From positions 1 through 64,000 of the forward strand of contig NZ_NTMG01000040.1 in the NCBI RefSeq assembly GCF_002487355.1: a stretch of 64,000 nt of DNA, read 5' to 3'. Shown here piece after piece: positions 42,153 through 51,252 of the stretch. The position numbers and the translations under genes are program-made. Within the stretch, counting starts at the first letter, position 1, and each line of letters begins with the position of its first letter. The notes under the pieces are model-generated. The model had not been told where the DNA came from and made no database searches. It saw only the letters and a program-made list of their open reading frames with translations. Source of the DNA: Candidatus Methanoperedens sp. BLZ2. GTDB taxonomy: Archaea; Halobacteriota; Methanosarcinia; Methanosarcinales; Methanoperedenaceae.

Positions 42153-44561
42153 ATGGAAATGGCCGATATTTTAGACTTAATCAATATTTTAGTAAAAAAT
42201 AGTGTATTAGATTTATCCGGATATCAGCTGAGTTCTCTACCTCCTGAAATAGGTAATCTCACGAATCTCACTGAGCTTAACCTGATGGAGAATCAACTAA
42301 GTTCTCTACCTCCTGAAATAGGTAATCTCACGAATCTCACTGAACTTAACCTGTACGAGAATAAACTGAGTTCTCTACCTCCTGAAATAGGTAATCTCAC
42401 AAATCTCATCGGGCTTTCCTTGGGAGAGAATAAACTGAGTTCTCTACCTCCTGAAATAGGTAATCTCACGAATCTCACCGGGCTTTTCCTGGAAGGGAAT
42501 CAGCTGAGTTCTCTACCTCCTGAAATAGGAAATCTCACGAATCTCACCGGGCTTTATCTGTACGGAAATAAACTGCGCTCTCTACCTCCTGAATTAAGCA
42601 AGCTCATGAATCTCACCATGCTTGACTTGGAAAACAATCCTCTTGAATCCCCACCGCCAGAAATTGTTGAACGGGGCATTAAGGCAATTTTTGAATATTT
42701 AAAGCAGCTTCCTGAACCTGAAAAAGTGATTATTCATAATGAAGCGAAATTACTATTGGTGGGTCAAGGAGATGTGGGGAAGACCTGCATTAAAAACAGA
42801 TTAATTCATGATGAATTCATAGAAGATAAGTCTACACAAGGGATCGATATTTCAGAATGGAAGATTGTTGCTCCTACTGCAGAACAAGAACAAATAAAGC
42901 TCAATATCTGGGATTTTGGGGGGCAGGAGATATACCATGCTACTCATCAGTTCTTTCTAACCAAACGTTCTATTTATCTTCTTGTTTGGAATGCCCGGAG
43001 GGCTAAAGATTATGAGCATATTTACTATTGGTTGCAAATTATTGATGCTTTCGGAGAGAACAGCCCAATAATTTTGGTGTTGAGCAAATTGAATGAGCGG
43101 GATGATGATCTTAATATGAAAGATCTCAAAGAACAATTTCCGCAAATTGTAGATATGTTTAAAATTGATAGCGAAGATGGAAACGGATTTCCTAATTTAA
43201 AGGATATTATAACACGGACTGCTTGGCACTTACCCCATATGCGCACTCCCTGGGGGGAGTCATGGTTTAAGGTGCGTGAGCAATTAGAGCAGAATGGACG
43301 AAATTGGATCACATATAATGAATTTCATCAAATATGTGAAAAGGAGAAATTGGATCAAAAACAAACAGATACTTTGGATGAATATTTACACGATCTTGGT
43401 GTCATAATTCATTTTAGAGATAGAATTGCATTGAAAAATATGGTAATACTAAAACCTGATTGGGCAACCAAGGCTTTTTATAGAATTCTGGATACCCCTT
43501 TTGTTCGTCAAAATGGAGGTGTTTTACCACACGATAAATTAGAACAAATCTGGGATATCAAAATCTATCCTCAGGAAATTCACCCTAAGATACTGGAACT
43601 TATGAACAAATTCGAACTGGTATACGAACTGCCTGATAAAAGAAGCCATTTAGTTGCAGAGCTATTACCAAGCACTGAATCAAAACTTGAGTGGGATAAT
43701 ACAAATAATCTGTGTTTTTATTACCGTTATGATTTTCTACCTGCTGGAGTGATAACTCGTTTTATAGTACGAGTTCATCAGGTTATAGAAAGAAGACCTG
43801 ATGGTACACAATTATGCTGGCGGGAAGGCGTGGTGTTACAGCGGGAAAATACGCGTGCTTTTGTCAAAGTCAAAAAAATTGAAAGGCTGATTGAGATCAA
43901 AATCAATGGAGATAACAAACGAGAACTTTTAGCAGTTATTCGTCATGAATTTAGCCAAATCAACAGGTCAATTAAAAGAATTAAAATAGATGAAGAAATA
44001 CCTTGTAATTGTTCAATAGATTGCACTTATAAATTTGAATATGGAAAATTATTGAAAGCTGAAAAGGCTGGTAAAGGTATCGTTCAATGTCATGATAGTT
44101 GGGATGATGTGCCGCTTTCACTATTGTTAGATGGTTATGAAAAGAAGGAAAATAGAATAAAAAACTTGGATTCTAAAGATTCAAGAATTTCGATACATGC
44201 AAGGGAAGTAATTATGAGAGATCAGTATAAAGCAGGCCAGGTCGGCGCTCAGGGTCCAGGGGCGCATGCACACGATATAACATTTAATCAAATTTGGAAT
44301 GAAAATAAAGATGATATAGACCTGTTAGCACTTGCCATGGAATTAAATGATCTTCGTTTAAGGCTTAAAAAAGAAGCAACAAAGCCAGAGCACGACATCT
44401 TCATCGGTGCAATCACTTCCGCTGAAGGTTTTGCGAGAGAAAAAAATGGACCAAAAACGCTTGAATATTTATCAAAAGCAGGTAAATGGACTCTTGACAT
44501 CGCCACCAAAATTGGTGTTCCGGTAGCTACTGAGGCATTAAAGAAAGCATTGGGATTATGA
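42153..44561 (+). CDS. LRR-Roc-COR GTPase (ROCO protein)
   Basis: An 802-aa protein. Residues 15-170 are leucine-rich repeats of 23 residues (LSSLPPEIGNLTNLTxLxLxxN). The Roc GTPase follows: G1 LLVGQGDVGKTC (about 204-214), G3 IWDFGGQE (about 252), and a G4 variant VLSKLNERD (about 310). The COR domain fills about 370-660. The C-terminal tail (about 690-802) has GAQGPGAHAHDITFNQIW and KAGKWTLDIATKIGVP, a tail I know from other prokaryotic conflict proteins. ROCO proteins are dimeric GTPases, and archaeal examples exist. Its place beside STAND and TIR genes suggests an immune sensor or switch. The start ATG has a weak AGGT SD. Confidence 0.9.
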   Translation: MEMADILDLINILVKNSVLDLSGYQLSSLPPEIGNLTNLTELNLMENQLSSLPPEIGNLTNLTELNLYENKLSSLPPEIGNLTNLIGLSLGENKLSSLPPEIGNLTNLTGLFLEGNQLSSLPPEIGNLTNLTGLYLYGNKLRSLPPELSKLMNLTMLDLENNPLESPPPEIVERGIKAIFEYLKQLPEPEKVIIHNEAKLLLVGQGDVGKTCIKNRLIHDEFIEDKSTQGIDISEWKIVAPTAEQEQIKLNIWDFGGQEIYHATHQFFLTKRSIYLLVWNARRAKDYEHIYYWLQIIDAFGENSPIILVLSKLNERDDDLNMKDLKEQFPQIVDMFKIDSEDGNGFPNLKDIITRTAWHLPHMRTPWGESWFKVREQLEQNGRNWITYNEFHQICEKEKLDQKQTDTLDEYLHDLGVIIHFRDRIALKNMVILKPDWATKAFYRILDTPFVRQNGGVLPHDKLEQIWDIKIYPQEIHPKILELMNKFELVYELPDKRSHLVAELLPSTESKLEWDNTNNLCFYYRYDFLPAGVITRFIVRVHQVIERRPDGTQLCWREGVVLQRENTRAFVKVKKIERLIEIKINGDNKRELLAVIRHEFSQINRSIKRIKIDEEIPCNCSIDCTYKFEYGKLLKAEKAGKGIVQCHDSWDDVPLSLLLDGYEKKENRIKNLDSKDSRISIHAREVIMRDQYKAGQVGAQGPGAHAHDITFNQIWNENKDDIDLLALAMELNDLRLRLKKEATKPEHDIFIGAITSAEGFAREKNGPKTLEYLSKAGKWTLDIATKIGVPVATEALKKALGL
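42228..42590 (+). repeat. 69-base tandem repeats in the LRR region
   Basis: Five near-identical units of 69 bases start at 42228, 42297, 42366, 42435 and 42504, with a diverged sixth at 42573. Each contains AGTTCTCTACCTCCTGAAAT and AATCTCACGAATCTCA. The identity at synonymous sites shows recent expansion of the repeat number, so copy number may vary between strains. Confidence 0.9.
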
Positions 44562-44675
44562 ATATAAGGGTATCACGGCCATTCATGCGGACAAATTTGC
44601 TTAGGCACAGAATTAAAAAAAATTATAAAGTTATCCTTTTGTCACTATTATCGTTATAATTCCACTTGTTTTACA

Positions 44676-44847
44676 ATGGCACAGCCTATCGTTTCATCTC
44701 AAAACTACATATATCCCAAAATTATACGACATTTTACCGTTCCTTGACCAGCATGGTAAGCCCTGGCTGTTATCACAGATTTCTGGGATTTACCATTATC
44801 GTGACGGTAGTTTCCTGCTTTCCAAGGCTACTTTAATTCCACCATAA
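44676..44847 (+). pseudogene. Frameshifted gene relic
   Basis: From ATG 44676, MAQPIVSSQNYIYPKIIRHF runs to a stop. One frame over, PFLDQHGKPWLLSQISGIYH and YRDGSFLLSKATLIPP continue to TAA 44845-44847. Together they read as one protein of about 57 residues broken by a frameshift. Its end overlaps the 3' end of the antitoxin gene on the other strand. The family is not recognised; the rest of 44562-44827 holds no gene. Confidence 0.4.
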
Positions 44848-45166
44848 ATCTTTTCTTGCCCAGAGGGATCATCTCAATCTTGCTGTTCTCTGTAATATCT
44901 AAATGCTTTGCAAGGTCTGCCGGTATCCTTATCACCAGTGATCTGGCACTTTTGCTGACTGACCTTACAAATCTGAAGGCATTCTTTTTAATATCCTCGC
45001 TGCGTTGCTCCATATCGGTCGCCTGCTCTTCTGTGAAAGTAATATGACCATTGGTACAACGCATTGCTTTTACATTTTCAAGTACAATACCCTCTTCGAA
45101 TTCATACTGTTCCAGTTCAACCTCTTGCATCTCCTGCCTGCATTTACCGCATATTATTTCTGTCAT
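44828..45166 (-). CDS. YgiT/MqsA-like zinc-finger antitoxin with AbrB-type domain
   Basis: A 112-aa protein starting at ATG 45166 with GGAG upstream. The N-terminal YgiT-type zinc finger has ICGKCRQEM (about 5-13) and a later Cys in RCTNGH, with one CxxC visible. The C-terminal 40 residues match the AbrB/SpoVT DNA-binding fold (SLVIRIPADLAKHLDITENS, KIEMIPLGKKRFMV). It should neutralise and regulate the toxin encoded one base upstream. A longer frame to 45238 overlaps the toxin and is rejected. Confidence 0.75.
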   Translation of the reverse strand: MTEIICGKCRQEMQEVELEQYEFEEGIVLENVKAMRCTNGHITFTEEQATDMEQRSEDIKKNAFRFVRSVSKSARSLVIRIPADLAKHLDITENSKIEMIPLGKKRFMVELK

Positions 45167-45167
45167 T

Positions 45168-45419
45168 TTAGCTCCATTTTCTTTTAATTTCATACAGGGT
45201 GAGTATGAGAATGTCATCTTTATCATATGTCCATCCAACCATTATTTTCCTCCAGAATGGATCCTTTAGTTCGATGGAATGCGTGTATTCCATCCCTCGG
45301 CCTTTTTCATCGATCTTGGTAAATTCGAGTTCTCCATTTTCGATGGCAGCTTTCACATCATCTTCGCTTATCTTTCTGGAGGCCATTCTTTTTCTGGCAT
45401 GGTCGGAATATTTGTACAT
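45168..45419 (-). CDS. DUF4258-type toxin
   Basis: An 83-aa protein with the BrnT/DUF4258-like pattern: YSDHARKRMASRKISEDDVK (first helix and His), then ENGELEF and FWRKIMVGWTYDKDDILI (core strands). Such proteins are RNase-type toxins. The ATG at 45419 follows GAGGATGA. It ends one base before the antitoxin start, in the order toxin-antitoxin typical of the YgiT/DUF4258 pairs. Confidence 0.75.
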   Translation of the reverse strand: MYKYSDHARKRMASRKISEDDVKAAIENGELEFTKIDEKGRGMEYTHSIELKDPFWRKIMVGWTYDKDDILILTLYEIKRKWS

Positions 45420-45484
45420 TCATCCTCTTTTCATCTATATGTAAGATGAATAATATATGTTTGTCGTTGTGAATGCCGTTGGAA

Positions 45485-46210
45485 CTACCATCCCTCCACA
45501 AACGCCGGATGAAACCGCCTGTAGCTTTCATGAACCTGCTCAAAGTCCTCGCCTACCTTCTCGTAATGCTTTTCTTTAACGTGCATTGTATGTCCCGCCG
45601 CCACCGCCGATAATTTCCGGGACCCACCTGCATTATCGTGATGGCGTTCTCCGGCCTCCCTGAGGGCCATGCAGGTAACAAGATGCCTGGGATGGATATC
45701 TCCTGTCCTGGTATCGTAATATTTCACATCTTTCTGTATTCCAAGCAGCTTCGCATAATGATTTATCCTGTCCTTGAACCATGCCATTGAAAGTTTATCC
45801 CCGTCAGCGTTCACGAAGATGTAGCCCTTCTTGCGATTGCTAACGACCGTTTTCATCATGAGGTTGGTATTCTCACTAAGAAAAGCTGTCCTGGGCTTTG
45901 AAGGAAGGCGGATCTTCTTGTGCCTGTCACCCTTTACGGGCGCAGTCTTTTGCTTCACCCTGACAGCGGTAACTAATTGTTGCTCGCGGTCCCAGTTCTC
46001 TATCAGGAGGTTCAGGGCCTCAAAAGGCCGCAGCTGGGTTTCATAGATGGTCCTGAAGAACAGCTTCTCCCTGATAGGTATCTCAGGAGATGTGCAGATT
46101 GTTTTGCATTCATCCAGGTTCATGCCTCTGTCCAGTAGAGGCTGGTCAGTGAGTAACTTACCATTTGTTAAAATGGCTGGTTTTTTGGTCAAAATTGCTT
46201 GTTTTGCCAT
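45485..46210 (-). CDS. Tyrosine recombinase/integrase
   Basis: A 241-aa protein that is essentially a catalytic domain; the N-terminal arm-binding part is short or absent. Visible active-site elements are R61 in TQLRPFEALNL, the HxR region IHPRHLVTCMALREAG (about 170-185), and AAGHTMHVKEKHYEKV, which holds the late His and the nucleophilic Tyr. The spacing HPRH is one residue shorter than the usual HxxRH. The ATG at 46210 has no SD but has a TATA box 28 bases upstream, so the mRNA is probably leaderless. It may have inserted one of the elements here; no tRNA attachment site is seen. Confidence 0.85.
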   Translation of the reverse strand: MAKQAILTKKPAILTNGKLLTDQPLLDRGMNLDECKTICTSPEIPIREKLFFRTIYETQLRPFEALNLLIENWDREQQLVTAVRVKQKTAPVKGDRHKKIRLPSKPRTAFLSENTNLMMKTVVSNRKKGYIFVNADGDKLSMAWFKDRINHYAKLLGIQKDVKYYDTRTGDIHPRHLVTCMALREAGERHHDNAGGSRKLSAVAAGHTMHVKEKHYEKVGEDFEQVHESYRRFHPAFVEGW

Positions 46211-46226
46211 AGGAGTTTAGCCCTTT

Positions 46227-46256
46227 ACTTACCATTTAATATATAAAATGGTAAGT
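46227..46256. promoter_or_regulatory. Operator-like palindrome over the integrase promoter
   Basis: ACTTACCATTT (46227-46237) and AAATGGTAAGT (46246-46256) form a perfect 11-bp inverted repeat. Its 8-base spacer AATATATA is the TATA element of the integrase gene. Another direct copy, ACTTACCATTT, lies inside the gene start at 46151-46162. This suggests autoregulation by the recombinase or a linked repressor, or core-type recombination sites. Confidence 0.6.
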
Positions 46257-46506
46257 GAATAAACACTTTCAGATAGAGCGACCAATGAGTAGGTAACAAC
46301 CCAATGCCCATTGCAAAATCATCGCTCATACTGCATCCTTTTCATCCCATAAATGAAGTATGGTTGATGCTCCCACCAAAGCCTATACTCCCGCCATAGA
46401 CCGAAAGATTGTACTTTCGTTAACAAGAAAGCATATCTTGACTTCGTAAAGTTTCAGAGCATACCCTTTTAATAAATCAATATCATGTAGCTCAAAGAGG
46501 CAGACT

Positions 46507-47484
46507 TTGGTAAAGAGGCGAAAAAAGAAGACGAAGAGATCAAATGGTTTGATATTTGTTGCTCTCATTTTTATTTTGATGGTAATGATCCTTGTCGGAT
46601 CCCTATACAGATACAAAAACCCCGCTTTACTTGATGGAATTCCAAATAAACCTGAGAAACCGCCAGTAACAACACCCACAGTTACACCCATAACAATCAC
46701 TTCCCCAAACAATACTGTTAAACTCGCAGCCTTCAACCTCCAGATTTTCGGGACCTCCAAAGCAGACAAACCTGAAGTCATGGAAGTACTCTCAAAGACC
46801 ATCAGGAACTTCGATATTGTTGCTGTCCAGGAGATCCGGGACGCTTCTCAGACAGCTCTACCAGCTCTTAAAAATGCCGTAAACGACATGGCTGGCCCGA
46901 AATACGATTTCCTAATGAGCGAACGCCTCGGCAGGACAACCAGCAAAGAGCAGTATGCCTACTTCTACAACACCCAGACAATCCAGCAAATCGTAGATCC
47001 TTACACATATCCTGATCCAAATGACCTGTTTCAAAGAGAACCGTATGTCGCAGAATTCAAAGCCATGAACGGCAACTTTGATTTCGTACTCATAACCATC
47101 CACACCGACCCCGACACAGCCACGCAGGAGATTAACGATTTGCCAGCAGTAGTTGAAAATGCAAAGGGAAGGTATCAGGGAGAGGGTGATTTCATTATCC
47201 TGGGAGATCTCAACGCAGACTGCAATTATTTCAATGAGAACAGCCAATCTCCATTGAGAAGTTATCTCTGGGTTATCAATAATAGCATTGACACAACGAC
47301 AAAAAGCACAGCCTGCACTTACGACAGGATAATTGTCACAAGCCAGGCAAAGGACGATTTCACAGGGAATTCAGGAGTGTTCAGGTTCGATGAAGCATAT
47401 AATCTGACCTATGACATGACGATCTCGGTTTCAGACCATTATCCTGTTTATGCGGAGTTCTGGAACAACAGGGATACAGATTGA
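46507..47484 (+). CDS. Membrane-anchored endonuclease/exonuclease/phosphatase (DNase I-like)
   Basis: A 325-aa protein. A basic N-terminus and one transmembrane segment (LIFVALIFILMVMILVGSLY, residues 14-34) anchor it outside the cell. A Pro/Thr linker follows, then a DNase I-fold domain: LAAFNLQIFGTSKADK, VQEIRDAS (catalytic Glu), FIILGDLNADCNYF (Asp/Asn), and a final SDHYPVY (catalytic His). All expected active-site residues are present. The start is TTG 46507 with GAGG upstream. An extracellular nuclease or phosphodiesterase is likely. Confidence 0.85.
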   Translation: MVKRRKKKTKRSNGLIFVALIFILMVMILVGSLYRYKNPALLDGIPNKPEKPPVTTPTVTPITITSPNNTVKLAAFNLQIFGTSKADKPEVMEVLSKTIRNFDIVAVQEIRDASQTALPALKNAVNDMAGPKYDFLMSERLGRTTSKEQYAYFYNTQTIQQIVDPYTYPDPNDLFQREPYVAEFKAMNGNFDFVLITIHTDPDTATQEINDLPAVVENAKGRYQGEGDFIILGDLNADCNYFNENSQSPLRSYLWVINNSIDTTTKSTACTYDRIIVTSQAKDDFTGNSGVFRFDEAYNLTYDMTISVSDHYPVYAEFWNNRDTD

Positions 47485-47491
47485 AAAAATA

Positions 47492-48103
47492 TCAATCTAT
47501 GAACCTGAAAGATGAGGACATTTCATTGAAATTGCTTTCAAGTTCGGCAGTCACATTGTCCCGCTTTTCAACATCGGTGCTTATTACCTTAAAACGTAAT
47601 ACATACAACCTATTTCCGTGAATAACATTTATATCCCGCTGAAATAAGTCTCCGACAGTCCTATATTTTCTAATAATCTCCCATGCTTTTTCTCCACCGA
47701 GTGTTGTATTTCCCTCATAGGTAATGCCCGCTTCTCTTTTCAACTCCTGTGAACGTGCATACTCCAATGTGTATCCAACAGGGACTAATTGAGTGTCCAT
47801 ATTCACCTGAACTATGGAAAGAGTGCCGTACTTTTGCAAATCCCGCCTTATGGCGCCATCATCACCCGACGGCCACCAGGGATATTTGTCATTGACAAAA
47901 TTAACTATACCGCCATAAGGTAAATTCCACATCGCATCATCTTTCCATCCTGCCGGAAGCTTCATTTCAAACATGAGAGTTTTGTTGGAATAAACATCTT
48001 TTTTATTGGATGATATCTCATTACCTGCTATTTGCTGAATGCATCCGCTGAAAAGAACGATCAACAATAAAAATAAAGTGAGTACAATGTTTTTCTTTTC
48101 CAT
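47492..48103 (-). CDS. Secreted lipoprotein
   Basis: A 203-aa protein with a lipoprotein signal: IVLTLFLLLIVLFSGC, with the lipobox Cys near residue 21. The mature part has PsbP-like strands (MFEMKLPAGWKDDAMWNL, IIRKYRTVGDLFQRDINVIH). ATG 48103 was preferred over a start four codons upstream. It begins two bases after the stop of the next secreted-protein gene, so they share a transcript. It is anchored outside the membrane; the function is unknown. Confidence 0.7.
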   Translation of the reverse strand: MEKKNIVLTLFLLLIVLFSGCIQQIAGNEISSNKKDVYSNKTLMFEMKLPAGWKDDAMWNLPYGGIVNFVNDKYPWWPSGDDGAIRRDLQKYGTLSIVQVNMDTQLVPVGYTLEYARSQELKREAGITYEGNTTLGGEKAWEIIRKYRTVGDLFQRDINVIHGNRLYVLRFKVISTDVEKRDNVTAELESNFNEMSSSFRFID

Positions 48104-48105
48104 AA

Positions 48106-49488
48106 TCAGAACCATTGATAAATTAAAGTTAGAAGCTCCTGGTATGTTATTGACTCTGTAAATCCGGCTGGTACTGTTTTGTTCATCCAGTCATTTGTTG
48201 CTTTTAGAATGTCACTGGATTCCACTCTGTCGGGATCATCACCAAGTCCCCTGTAATATGCAAGAATATTAAGTGTACTTGTTGGTATAGGTTCAACAAC
48301 CCAAACCCAATATTGTATGGCACCACCGTTGGCATTACTGACAATTGAAGTTACAATCCATGTGCCTGGTGATGCGCTGGCGTTGATATAATTCCCCTGG
48401 GTTACACCGCTATTGGTCTGAACCAACGCACTGTTTAGAGACCACACCAAATTTGCAGTCTGATTGGTTGTGACGCTAAATGTTCTTTTTTCACCCACAT
48501 TATTTTTTACTATTGAAGTACTTGGATTGAAACTGGTTATATAGGGACCACCGATTGATGACCCATCGATGGATGGGGTTTGATGTGACTCTTCAGTTGC
48601 ATTTATTGTAATAACCTGATTTTTCCCCTTTAACGAAGTTACATTAAAGTATATTCCTTTCCCATATTCCCTAACCACAGACGCAGAAGTTCCGGATGTA
48701 AAACCCATTTCATCGTAATATGGCGCTTTTAACGAATCTTGAATAATTACATGGTATAAAACATCGGGCTTAGTGTATGTAAAATTGAAATACGTTTTTG
48801 CAGAATTTGATGAGTACGTAACAACATAAGGAATGGTTGAACTCACAGATACTGAAGCATCATAGGTTGCATCAAATGAGCCGCCATAATCGTCATCGCT
48901 TCCGATATAACAGCCCCCTTCCTCAACACGCACAAAAGCAGGCTCATTGGTATCAGGACTGCAAACTTTATAGTATTGGACTAAATAGTTCAATCGTTTC
49001 AGATTTGTAAATATATTTGTGTCGTATGATAAAACGATATCTGAGGATGTAATTACGGCATTATCATTAAAAGCCCAATGAACTTTGTTATTGAGACGAG
49101 AAAAAGATACAACTCCACCGCCAGAACCGCCGGAGCTTATCGTAAAGGAAGTCGTATAATCCCTGGGAGGGAAGGAATATAGATTTGTTAAATTAATGGT
49201 TAGAGCTGCCAGATGATCCCAGGAGGAAGTATCAAAATATAGTTTATCGAATAATACGTTATATTCGGTAGCCCAATTGTTCCCGTTCCCAAATGTGTAA
49301 ACATGAGTGTATGTTTTTTCCTGGGTGTCGTTTACGACGACTTTACCGGACTCTGCTCCGGCTACGGAAGTAAATAAAAATATCACTATGAATGAATATA
49401 ATATGTTTTTATAATTTACATTCCTTTTCTTCACTGAAATGAACGATTCTTTTCTCAACGAGTGTTCAACCTCTATTTCTGCAAGCAT
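48106..49488 (-). CDS. Secreted or surface protein with signal anchor
   Basis: A 460-aa protein. After a variable N-terminus, a hydrophobic signal (NILYSFIVIFLFTSVAGAES, about 27-46) precedes a beta-rich, Ser/Thr/Asn-rich extracellular part with Ig-like strands. One repeated segment is WSLNSALVQTNSGVTQGNYI. The last 60 residues (EPIPTSTLNILAYYRGLGDD, ATNDWMNKTVPAGFTE) resemble a small C-terminal helical module. The start is uncertain; a GTG near residue 19 is possible. The function is unknown. It is followed by the lipoprotein gene. Confidence 0.65.
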   Translation of the reverse strand: MLAEIEVEHSLRKESFISVKKRNVNYKNILYSFIVIFLFTSVAGAESGKVVVNDTQEKTYTHVYTFGNGNNWATEYNVLFDKLYFDTSSWDHLAALTINLTNLYSFPPRDYTTSFTISSGGSGGGVVSFSRLNNKVHWAFNDNAVITSSDIVLSYDTNIFTNLKRLNYLVQYYKVCSPDTNEPAFVRVEEGGCYIGSDDDYGGSFDATYDASVSVSSTIPYVVTYSSNSAKTYFNFTYTKPDVLYHVIIQDSLKAPYYDEMGFTSGTSASVVREYGKGIYFNVTSLKGKNQVITINATEESHQTPSIDGSSIGGPYITSFNPSTSIVKNNVGEKRTFSVTTNQTANLVWSLNSALVQTNSGVTQGNYINASASPGTWIVTSIVSNANGGAIQYWVWVVEPIPTSTLNILAYYRGLGDDPDRVESSDILKATNDWMNKTVPAGFTESITYQELLTLIYQWF

Positions 49489-49684
49489 ATAATATCACAA
49501 AAAAACCCGATACTGTTGTTATGTATTTAAATTAATGCATGTAGATGTATATGAGAAAATATTTAAAAAGTTACATAGAAGGTGGGTCAAAATTGGTGGG
49601 AAAAGGGGTCAATTTTCAACGGGAATTTTCAAGGTATCTTAAAACCTAACCTTTAATCTGAAACAACACGGATATGGATTGAAT

Positions 49685-49993
49685 ATGAACAGCGAGAACA
49701 AGGCCTTATTTATCTTCGGATTTATCTTTTTTTTCATCGGAGACCTGGCGACAACTTATATTGCCCTGAGTAATGGAATGCCTGAAAGCGGTCTTGTCAG
49801 AGTAATCACAAGATATAATTTCAGCATTATGCTCTTGATAAAAGTGATTTTTTATCCTGCCCTGTATTTTTTCATTGAATACCTGGAAAAGAGGGATAAT
49901 TATCTTTGCGGTGCTGTCCTTGGGCTTGTTGCAGGCATGGGGATGACGGTTACGTGGATGAATGCCCTGGCTATTATGGAGTACCTGGGATGA
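49685..49993 (+). CDS. DUF5658-like membrane protein
   Basis: A protein of about 102 aa with three or four membrane segments (ALFIFGFIFFFIGDLATTYI, IMLLIKVIFYPALYFFIEYL, and a C-terminal helix). The first helix ends GDLATTYIALSNGMPESGLV, which recalls DUF5658 proteins. The ATG at 49685 was preferred to a TTG two codons upstream, and the SD is weak. The 190-base gap upstream holds only AT-rich promoter-like DNA. Confidence 0.6.
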   Translation: MNSENKALFIFGFIFFFIGDLATTYIALSNGMPESGLVRVITRYNFSIMLLIKVIFYPALYFFIEYLEKRDNYLCGAVLGLVAGMGMTVTWMNALAIMEYLG

Positions 49994-50068
49994 AAAATAC
50001 CGCAGAATGGATACGGCTTTAGTTACCCAGTTTGCGTTACGGGGTTATCTCCAGATGCGGGGATCCAA

Positions 50069-50602
50069 TCAAAAAACTCCATACTCATTGGAGAATTGCT
50101 TGAGATTTTCCATTACATGTTTTTGTTCGGGGTTATATTTCAGACACTTCTTCCAGGCCTCAATAGCCTCTTTTCGTCTCTTGACTTCCCACAGACTGCA
50201 TCCAAGATTATGATATGTATCGGCTATTTCCATTTTTTCATACTCTGAAAAGTATTTCAAAGCCGTCTCATACATATTAATTGCTTTTTCATACTCCCCT
50301 TTAGCATTATAGACAAATCCAAGAAAATATAATGCCAGGGGATAGTTGGGATCTAATAATAAAACCTGGTTGAGCTTATTCTCTGCTTCGATAAACTTTC
50401 CCTCAACACAATAAATATTAGCATGCAGAGCCATTATTTCTACATCATTAGGGCTTAATTGTAAAAGTTTCTCAAACACATTTTTGGCAGCATCGTATCG
50501 ATGTTCAAGAACATATTTTGAAGCTAACAGCATTCCCGTTGTCCTCGTATTTTCAATATCCTCAAATGTGTTTCTTTTCGTTTCAGGGATGTCACGAGGC
50601 AT
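50069..50602 (-). CDS. Small TPR-repeat protein
   Basis: A 177-aa protein made of about four tetratricopeptide repeats (YDAAKNVFEKLLQLSPNDVE, KLNQVLLLDPNYPLALYFLG, KGEYEKAINMYETALKYFSE, KEAIEAWKKCLKYNPEQKHV), each with the W/LxxLGxxYxxxxxYxxAixxyexAL pattern. It is cytosolic and probably a protein-binding scaffold. ATG 50602 follows a weak GGGATGT. It has no obvious operon partner. Confidence 0.75.
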   Translation of the reverse strand: MPRDIPETKRNTFEDIENTRTTGMLLASKYVLEHRYDAAKNVFEKLLQLSPNDVEIMALHANIYCVEGKFIEAENKLNQVLLLDPNYPLALYFLGFVYNAKGEYEKAINMYETALKYFSEYEKMEIADTYHNLGCSLWEVKRRKEAIEAWKKCLKYNPEQKHVMENLKQFSNEYGVF

Positions 50603-50727
50603 ATCTCCATGAATAATGCTAATTGATATAATTCTTCTCTTGTCAACTCACTTTCGCTCCGCTCTTTCCAATCGCTTTTATCCTTCCGGATCCAACTTTA
50701 TTATTCCAGATAAAGGAAGTGAAAAAT

Positions 50728-50952
50728 ATGAATAATCCCGTTGATCCACGCAAAATCCCGCTTTTTCTAGAACGATTAGCAAAGGCAGGATATCTTTTGG
50801 ATGTTGAATGTTCAAAAAGAGAGATCAGAATAACATACAACAGGAATCCTTCTAAATATACGACTATCCCGTTTGGCCAGACCAGATTAACTGATTTTCA
50901 AAGGGGTGATTTATATTGGCAGAACAGTTCCAAGCTTTCGCATGCTGCTTGA
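50728..50952 (+). CDS. Small basic hypothetical protein
   Basis: A 74-aa protein starting at ATG 50728 after GGAAGTG. It contains ERLAKAGYLLDVECSKREIR and ends SSKLSHAA, with no known domain. Its last 47 bases overlap, in another frame, the start of the 104-aa gene, so the two are coupled. It is absent from the pseudogene copy at 23904. Function unknown. Confidence 0.5.
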   Translation: MNNPVDPRKIPLFLERLAKAGYLLDVECSKREIRITYNRNPSKYTTIPFGQTRLTDFQRGDLYWQNSSKLSHAA

Positions 50953-51220
50953 AGGGATAGTAGAAGAACTATCACCATTCAGAAGGGCATTAAGGGGAGA
51001 GGACAGGAATGTTTTTGACAGCCTCATGAATAAAGCAAGAGGGCATGCTTCGTCATGCACGGTTGTGCCTCTTCTTGACCCGATGGAGGCTATCTTCTTG
51101 TCGATACTGGTGGAGCAGCAGAAAGAGATCAGTTCGCTCCGTGAAGCGCTATCTAACGATGGGAGGACAAGTATTTCGAATACTTCAAAGGAGCAATTCC
51201 TAGAGGGGGGTCCGGTTTGA
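50906..51220 (+). CDS. Conserved small protein with a broken paralogue at 23904
   Basis: A 104-aa protein: GRTVPSFRMLLEGIVEELSP, FRRALRGEDRNVFDSLMNKA, CTVVPLLDPMEAIFLSILVE and a coiled-coil tail. Unlike most cases, the start is not clear. GTG 50906 has an adjacent AAAGGG. ATT 50915 would sit 7 bases after GGGGTGA and at the position where the paralogue has its ATG, so a rare ATT start is conceivable. The family is unknown. It is probably acquired from the same element as the copy at 23904. Confidence 0.6.
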   Translation: MIYIGRTVPSFRMLLEGIVEELSPFRRALRGEDRNVFDSLMNKARGHASSCTVVPLLDPMEAIFLSILVEQQKEISSLREALSNDGRTSISNTSKEQFLEGGPV

Positions 51221-51252
51221 TCTGACCGGGTTTCCGACTGGATGTCACTGCG

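Noticed and set aside
42293-42478. Antisense open frame over the LRR repeats
   Set aside because: It is a by-product of the repeated codons on the other strand.
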